Program-made: the position numbers and the translations under genes
The notes under the pieces: model-generated
Told to the model about the DNA's origin: nothing
What the model saw: only the letters and a program-made list of their open reading frames with translations
Database searches by the model: none
Source of the DNA: Sphingobacteriia bacterium
GTDB lineage: Bacteria; Bacteroidota; Bacteroidia; Bacteroidales; UBA7960
Length of the DNA stretch: 51,149 nucleotides
Assembly (NCBI GenBank): GCA_011390785.1
Contig: JAABRR010000015.1
Span: forward strand, 1-51,149
Reading direction: 5' to 3'
Shown here: positions 47,083 through 51,149 of the stretch, in pieces
Layout of the letters: each line of letters starts with the position of its first letter
Numbering within the stretch: the stretch's first letter is position 1

Positions 47083-47187
47083 CTAATCGTGACAACCTAC
47101 CTGATTATTAGATAATTTTGCACAACATTGTGCTTGTTTTTTTTCTGATACCTGATTTCTTGTTTCTTTTTTTACGAGAGTTTTCAT
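47083..47187 (-). CDS. 34-residue Cys-containing peptide, putative RiPP precursor
   Basis: A short frame with ATG at 47185-47187 and TAG at 47083-47085 encodes 34 residues. The first 20 are polar and basic (MKTLVKKETRNQVSEKKQ, leader-like), and the last 14 are CCAKLSNNQVGCHD, with cysteines at 21, 22 and 32. It lies between an ArsM-like methyltransferase gene (87 bases upstream) and a radical SAM/SPASM gene (40 bases downstream) on the same strand, the classic position of a ribosomally made, post-translationally modified peptide. Leader and core halves, Cys near the C terminus and the adjacent maturase all fit. It is below the size limit of most gene callers. A chance frame cannot be excluded from one sequence; conservation next to the same enzymes would settle it. 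Confidence 0.65.
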   Translation of the reverse strand: MKTLVKKETRNQVSEKKQAQCCAKLSNNQVGCHD

Positions 47188-47274
47188 AAATTTTTCTATA
47201 ATTATAAGTGAATAAGTTTCTTTTTAAAACGTGACGCAAGTTACGAAAAAATATGCGCCTTTAATGTTAAAATA

Positions 47275-47910
47275 TCAGTGTTTATAGCCTTTTATGGTAA
47301 AACTACACACCTGGATTTCCCCTTTTTCGTATGGGGTTGATTCTTCAATAAATTCAACACCAGGAAAACCTGCATTGTGTATATTTTCAAGATATTTTTC
47401 TTTGGTTTCCGAACCAGCCCAACATTCGGCAACTGCTTCAGGGTCGTTTCTGTAGATATCGGGTACTGTTTCGAGCGAATAAATATCGCTTACCACAAAG
47501 TAACCACCTGGCTTTAGAATCCGGTAAATCTCTTTCCATACAGAAGCCTGATCGAGACTATGATTGATAGTGCAGTTTGAAAGAACAAGATCCAGGCTTT
47601 CATCTTTCAACTGAATGTTTTCCAACTCACTTTTGATAAATGCGGTGTTGGTCTGGTTGATTTTTCGTGCATTTTCCCTTGCTGTTTCCATCATTGCTTC
47701 AGACACATCTATGCCATAGGCAAACCCTGTTTCTGTGGCCATTGTAGCCATTTTTAATACGTCAAATCCTTTACCCGATCCCAGATCGGCACATCGAAAG
47801 CCCGGTTTTATCTCTGCGTAGTTTATAGCTCCTCCACACGACAGGCAGCATGGCTGTCCCGATAATTCGTCGTATCGAAGAGATATGGCTTTGGTAAATG
47901 GTTCACTCAT
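47275..47910 (-). CDS. ArsM-like SAM methyltransferase
   Basis: The 211-residue enzyme (ATG 47910, 32 bases after a promoter box; an upstream ATG at 47961 lies before that box) has motif I ADLGSGKGFDVL (41-52), GIDVSEAMMETAREN and VLSNCTINHSLD, followed by ILKPGGYFVVSDI and AECWAGS. This set is characteristic of arsenite methyltransferases (ArsM), whose metalloid-binding cysteines fall in the N-terminal segment, the SNC motif and the C-(V/W)-AG motif; here they are C21/C22/C25 in QPCCLSCGG, C113 and C163. ArsM converts As(III) to methylated arsenic. No arsR, arsB or arsC is near. Being first in an operon with a Cys peptide and a radical SAM enzyme, it might instead methylate the peptide or a bound metalloid. 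Confidence 0.8.
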   Translation of the reverse strand: MSEPFTKAISLRYDELSGQPCCLSCGGAINYAEIKPGFRCADLGSGKGFDVLKMATMATETGFAYGIDVSEAMMETARENARKINQTNTAFIKSELENIQLKDESLDLVLSNCTINHSLDQASVWKEIYRILKPGGYFVVSDIYSLETVPDIYRNDPEAVAECWAGSETKEKYLENIHNAGFPGVEFIEESTPYEKGEIQVCSFTIKGYKH

Positions 47911-47941
47911 GTTATACTTAGTTATGTTTATATTATAGGTG

Positions 47942-47949
47942 CAAAGGTA
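47942..47949 (-). promoter_or_regulatory. -7 promoter element (TACCTTTG) of the ArsM-peptide-radical SAM operon
   Basis: TACCTTTG on the - strand fits TAnnTTTG and lies 31 bases before the methyltransferase start, giving a leader of about 25 bases. It is the only good box for the three genes and places the true start at 47910. Confidence 0.55.
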
Positions 47950-48126
47950 TGGAATTATCATCTGCCGGGGAAATGTTTGTTGATTTTAACACCGTATCCA
48001 TCTGATTTTGGAGTGTTGTTAAAAAATAACAATTGACACTATTGGTTAAACTTTAAAATTAAGCGCTTGTTTGATAATTACTTAAGCACGTTAATAATGG
48101 TTTTATTCTGTTTAAATTGACGTAAA

Positions 48127-48642
48127 ATGAATAAAAAAATGATTAGTAAAAAATTTGTCAGTTTTGTTTTCTACATGGCTTTTGGGCTGCTTTCGGTTAC
48201 TTATGTAAGTGCCGGTGAACCTAAAAAAATACCCATGTATACATTTAGTGAATTTGAGCATTGGCTTACCAAAGATACTGATTCTGTTTATGTAATAAAT
48301 TTTTGGGCAACCTGGTGTGCACCATGTGTAAAAGAAATACCCGATTTTGAAAAGTTTAATGCCCAATACAAAGATCAAAATATAAAGGTACTATTTGTAA
48401 GTCTTGATTTTCCAAATCAAATTGAAAGCAGGGTAGTTCCCTTTATTGAAAGAATGAACATGCAGGCAGAAGTTATTGTGCTTAACGAACCTAATGCCAA
48501 CAAATGGATTCCGGTGGTAAATGATGACTGGAGTGGTGCCATTCCTGCCACGGTAATCTATGGACGTGGATTTTACGCATTTTTTGAAGAGGAATTAACC
48601 TTCCAGGATTTGGAAGAAACTATATTACCATTAATTCAATAA
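48127..48642 (+). CDS. TlpA-like periplasmic thioredoxin
   Basis: The 171-residue protein has an export signal (about 1-29) and a thioredoxin fold with the redox pair C64-A-P-C67 in NFWATWCAPCVKEIP and the cis-proline region SGAIPATVIYG. WCAPC with this spacing is the TlpA/ResA pattern, whose members reduce disulfides in the periplasm, for example in cytochrome c maturation. It is followed after 28 bases by another thioredoxin-fold gene, probably in one operon, and is divergent from the Cys-peptide operon, 216 bases away. Whether the two units are functionally linked through thiol chemistry is only a possibility. Confidence 0.88.
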   Translation: MNKKMISKKFVSFVFYMAFGLLSVTYVSAGEPKKIPMYTFSEFEHWLTKDTDSVYVINFWATWCAPCVKEIPDFEKFNAQYKDQNIKVLFVSLDFPNQIESRVVPFIERMNMQAEVIVLNEPNANKWIPVVNDDWSGAIPATVIYGRGFYAFFEEELTFQDLEETILPLIQ

Positions 48643-48670
48643 TATTTTACTAACCCAAAACCAATTATTT

Positions 48671-49270
48671 ATGAAAAAGCTATTTGCATTTTTAAGTACC
48701 GTTTTTTTTATATCCACTTCTTTTGCCCAGGGATATAATGTGGGCGATGTTGCTGATGATTTTCGCCTTCTCAATGTTGACGGCAAATATGTATCAATGG
48801 CAGATTATCCTGATGCCAAAGGATTTGTAGTGATTTTTTCATGCAACCACTGTCCCTACGTTGTGGCTTATGAAGACCGTATGATTGAACTACACAATGA
48901 ATTTGCTCCCAAAGGATTTCCCGTAATTGCTATCAATGCCAATGATTCGGTGGTTCAGCCGCAGGATTCCTATACGAATATGAAAAAAAGGGCTAATGAG
49001 AAGAACTTCCCGTTTCCTTACCTTTTGGATGCAGACCAAACGGTGTATCCCAAATATGGTGCTACACGAACTCCACACATTTTCCTTCTTAAAAAAGATG
49101 GCCAGGATTTAAGGGTGGCTTATATAGGGGCTATAGATGATAATTATCAGGATGCATCAAAAGTGGAAGCGAGATATCTCGCTGATGCCATTATCGCCGT
49201 TTCCAATGGCCAGAAACCCAACCCTGAAACCACCAGGGCTATTGGTTGTAGTATTAAGAAAAAGAGATAA
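48671..49270 (+). CDS. Redoxin/AhpC-TSA-like exported protein
   Basis: The 199-residue protein begins with a signal peptide ending in FISTSFAQG. The thioredoxin-fold domain has VIFSCNHCPYVVAYEDR with C58-N-H-C61, a pattern found in the AhpC/TSA-like 'thioredoxin family' group rather than in classical peroxiredoxins, and ATRTPHIFLLKKDG as the cis-proline strand. Residues INANDSVVQPQDSYTNMK match the same group. It is probably an exported thiol oxidoreductase working with the TlpA-like protein encoded just before it. A terminator follows 38 bases after the stop. Confidence 0.85.
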   Translation: MKKLFAFLSTVFFISTSFAQGYNVGDVADDFRLLNVDGKYVSMADYPDAKGFVVIFSCNHCPYVVAYEDRMIELHNEFAPKGFPVIAINANDSVVQPQDSYTNMKKRANEKNFPFPYLLDADQTVYPKYGATRTPHIFLLKKDGQDLRVAYIGAIDDNYQDASKVEARYLADAIIAVSNGQKPNPETTRAIGCSIKKKR

Positions 49271-49308
49271 AGATTTCTTTATGAGGCATTTTTAATCCAT
49301 TATTTTTT

Positions 49309-49346
49309 AAAAGGTTATTTCTGGATGGTGATAACCTTTTTCTTTT
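49309..49346 (+). terminator. Intrinsic terminator after redoxin gene
   Basis: AAAAGGTTAT (49309-49318) and ATAACCTTTT (49331-49340) pair around a 12-base loop, followed by TCTTTTT. Confidence 0.7.
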
Positions 49347-49382
49347 TGGGATTGGATTTATACTGATGATCATTTTAATTGT

Positions 49383-49865
49383 TTAGCTATTATTTTGTTT
49401 GGTTCCGGCTAACCTTTGTATCCCAAGTTTTTCGCAAAGCTGGTTAATGATTACATCCTTGTTTTCTGCGCTTCGAAGCATTCTTAGGGGCACAATGGGT
49501 TTGTTGTTTTCATCAAACAGATATATTTTTTTGTGTTGAGTTTTTATATCCATAGTTTGATTGCTCCTGCTGTAGGTTCTGTAAAGGGTTTTCTCTTGTT
49601 TTACTCCCAACTTCATATCTTTATTTAACGAAATCCATTTTCCGGTTTTTATGAATCCGAACATATTGTTCGAAAATCGGATCATTTTCTTTTCATCATC
49701 AATGGTTGTGCTTGTATTTGTAAATGCCAGAAAGGCACCTATGACAACCAAAACCAATGCCGTAAGTGAATAAAAAGTAGCCAGTAATCCGGCTACAAAG
49801 ATTACTGTCCCTGTAAAAGATGCCGCCGGGCCAAATGATTTCTCAAAGGTGTGGGTTGTTTTCAT
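49383..49865 (-). CDS. Hypothetical two-helix membrane protein
   Basis: The 160-residue protein has two adjacent membrane helices at about 14-32 and 34-50, then a soluble part with strand-rich segments (TIDDEKKMIRFSNN, KIYLFDENNKPIVPLRML) similar to membrane-linked PH-like domains, though I cannot name a family. The topology suggests a cytoplasmic C-terminal domain. It is convergent with the redoxin gene and divergent from the aldehyde dehydrogenase gene. No partner gene gives a clue to function. Confidence 0.6.
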   Translation of the reverse strand: MKTTHTFEKSFGPAASFTGTVIFVAGLLATFYSLTALVLVVIGAFLAFTNTSTTIDDEKKMIRFSNNMFGFIKTGKWISLNKDMKLGVKQEKTLYRTYSRSNQTMDIKTQHKKIYLFDENNKPIVPLRMLRSAENKDVIINQLCEKLGIQRLAGTKQNNS

Positions 49866-49970
49866 GTTTTGAGCAAGTTATAAGGTGGGCTAAAAGTAGT
49901 GGTTTTTGGGGAATAGTATTTCAATTATTATCCACCCCAAATTTAATTTCCTAAATCTCTTTTACCTGTG

Positions 49971-49978
49971 TAACTTTG
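49971..49978 (+). promoter_or_regulatory. -7 promoter element (TAACTTTG) of aldehyde dehydrogenase gene
   Basis: TAACTTTG fits TAnnTTTG and lies 71 bases before the start. Just downstream, ACTAATA-tg-TATTAGT at 49993-50008 is a short palindrome in the leader that could be an operator. Confidence 0.5.
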
Positions 49979-50049
49979 TTTTATATTAAACTACTAATAT
50001 GTATTAGTGTTAAAAATAAAACATTTGTCGAATTATAAATCATTTTTTA

Positions 50050-51149
50050 ATGGAAAACGTATTACAGGTTTTGGGTATAGAACCAATGAATTATGGCGCC
50101 AGCACAGGTGCTCAATGGCTAAAAACTACCGGAAAGGAAAACATATCTGTTTCGCCGGTTGATAATAAACCCATTGCCAGTGTGCAAAGTGCCAGCATTG
50201 ATGATTATAAAAAGGTTATGAAAAAGGCGGAAGAAGCTTTCGAAATTTGGCGCGAAATGCCTGCTCCGAAAAGGGGAGAGGTAGTAAGGCAGATCGGAAA
50301 TGCCCTTCGCGAAAAAAAAGAAAGCTTAGGATACCTGGTTAGTCTGGAAATGGGTAAAATTTACCAGGAAGGCCTGGGCGAAGTACAGGAAATGATTGAT
50401 ATTTGCGATTTTGCCGTAGGTCAAAGCCGAATGCTGAATGGTTTTACCATGCATTCAGAACGAAAACAACACCGTATGTACGATCAATATCAACCCCTGG
50501 GAATAGTAGGGTTGATTACTTCCTTCAATTTTCCGGTGGCTGTTTGGGCGTGGAACGCCATGCTTGCTGCGGTTTGTGGTGATGTGGTTATATGGAAACC
50601 CAGCTCAAAAACCCCACTTACAGCCATAGCGACCCATAATATTATTGCAGATGTACTAAAAAATAATGATGTACCTGAAGGAGTCTTTAATCTTTTGGTT
50701 GCCGGCTCATCTGTGCTTGGCGACAATTTTGTTGCTGATAAGCGGATTCCGCTGTTCTCAATAACCGGATCAACGAAGGTGGGGAAAAGATTATCCGGTA
50801 TTATTGGTGCCCGATTGGGGAGAAGCATTTTGGAATTGGGTGGTAACAATGCCGTAATTGTTGCACCGAGTGCCAATCTGGAAATGGCTGTTAAATCGGT
50901 AGTGTTTGGTGCGGTAGGCACTGCAGGCCAGCGGTGTACTTCAACCCGTCGTATTATTGTTCACGAAAGTGTTTACGATCAGGTGGTTGAGAAACTAAAA
51001 ATGGCCTATAAAAGTGTATCGGAAAGAATTGGCAATCCCCTGAAAAACGATACATTGGTAGGGCCACTCATTAGCGAGGATGCGGTGCATACTTTTCTCA
51101 ATGCCATTATAAAAGTGAAAGAAGAGGGTGGAAACGTTTTGTTTGGCGG
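50050..51149 (+). CDS. Aldehyde dehydrogenase, ALDH7 (aminoadipate semialdehyde) type, 5' part
   Basis: The frame opens at ATG 50050 and runs off the window end, giving about 366 of an expected 500 residues. It has the NAD-binding and catalytic blocks of aldehyde dehydrogenases: PLGIVGLITSFNFPVAVWAW, FSITGSTKVGK, E262 in LELGGNNA and the nucleophile C296 in GQRCTSTRR. The FNFPVAVWAWN and CGDVVIWKPSSKTPL wording is characteristic of the ALDH7 (antiquitin/AmaB) branch, which oxidises alpha-aminoadipate semialdehyde in lysine breakdown. The lysine-catabolism partner would lie beyond the window. The family is sure and the subfamily likely. Confidence 0.88.
   Translation, partial: MENVLQVLGIEPMNYGASTGAQWLKTTGKENISVSPVDNKPIASVQSASIDDYKKVMKKAEEAFEIWREMPAPKRGEVVRQIGNALREKKESLGYLVSLEMGKIYQEGLGEVQEMIDICDFAVGQSRMLNGFTMHSERKQHRMYDQYQPLGIVGLITSFNFPVAVWAWNAMLAAVCGDVVIWKPSSKTPLTAIATHNIIADVLKNNDVPEGVFNLLVAGSSVLGDNFVADKRIPLFSITGSTKVGKRLSGIIGARLGRSILELGGNNAVIVAPSANLEMAVKSVVFGAVGTAGQRCTSTRRIIVHESVYDQVVEKLKMAYKSVSERIGNPLKNDTLVGPLISEDAVHTFLNAIIKVKEEGGNVLFG

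Noticed and set aside
47911-47961. Longer start for the ArsM-like gene
   Set aside because: It lies upstream of the best promoter box (47942-47949), and the added residues are not part of the methyltransferase fold.

Overview
The window looks like a chromosomal segment of a low-GC Bacteroidota genome, probably order Marinilabiliales or a close relative; the order is my inference. Support: Bacteroidota-type -7 promoter elements (TAnnTTTG) and AT-rich leaders without Shine-Dalgarno sites; a type IX secretion (T9SS) C-terminal sorting domain; many lipoprotein signals; the adjacent DUF6452/DUF6048 gene pair; a DUF5916 protein; and a glycogen cluster built around a glycogen synthase-phosphorylase fusion. 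There are no rRNA or tRNA genes, no CRISPR array, and no transposase or integrase.

Layout. 1-4.5 kb is an accessory-looking stretch: the end of an SRPBCC/AHSA1-type gene, a serine beta-lactamase-like hydrolase, a small lipoprotein, and a sigma-factor operon, separated by imperfect inverted repeats that resemble recombination (attC-like) sites. 4.5-10.5 kb holds housekeeping and metabolic genes (lipoprotein aldose epimerase, FAD oxidoreductase, rhomboid protease, class IV aminotransferase, TPR-SPOR protein). 10.7-20.2 kb is a glycogen/alpha-glucan cluster on the + strand: debranching enzyme, GT4 glycosyltransferase, GH57 enzyme, and a 1429-residue fusion of a GT3 glycogen synthase with a GT35 phosphorylase; an SDR/FabG-like reductase follows. 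21.1-25.4 kb (- strand) carries a two-lipoprotein operon whose large member looks like a caspase/gingipain-fold peptidase, then a membrane dipeptidase. 25.5-29.7 kb pairs a 1015-residue P-loop-like protein lacking the Walker A lysine with an MscS channel.

29.7-37.2 kb contains a methyltransferase, a secreted peptidylarginine-deiminase-like enzyme with a T9SS signal, a beta-helix protein, a DnaQ-GIY-YIG nuclease fusion and an Omp85-type barrel. 37.3-42.5 kb has a DUF5916 protein, a LolD-type ABC ATPase and DNA ligase A. 42.6-45.6 kb has a universal stress protein, an HD hydrolase and the DUF6048/DUF6452 pair. 45.7-47.95 kb is the most notable locus: a compact - strand operon encoding an ArsM-like methyltransferase, a 34-residue Cys-containing peptide, and a radical SAM/SPASM enzyme, read from one clear promoter. 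I propose it makes a ribosomally produced, radical-SAM-modified peptide, possibly tied to metalloid or thiol chemistry. Two extracytoplasmic thioredoxin-fold proteins are transcribed divergently from it. The window ends inside an ALDH7-type aldehyde dehydrogenase gene.

Starts were moved inward from the longest possible frame where promoter, terminator or family length argued for it. All functions are read from motifs by eye; no database search was run.
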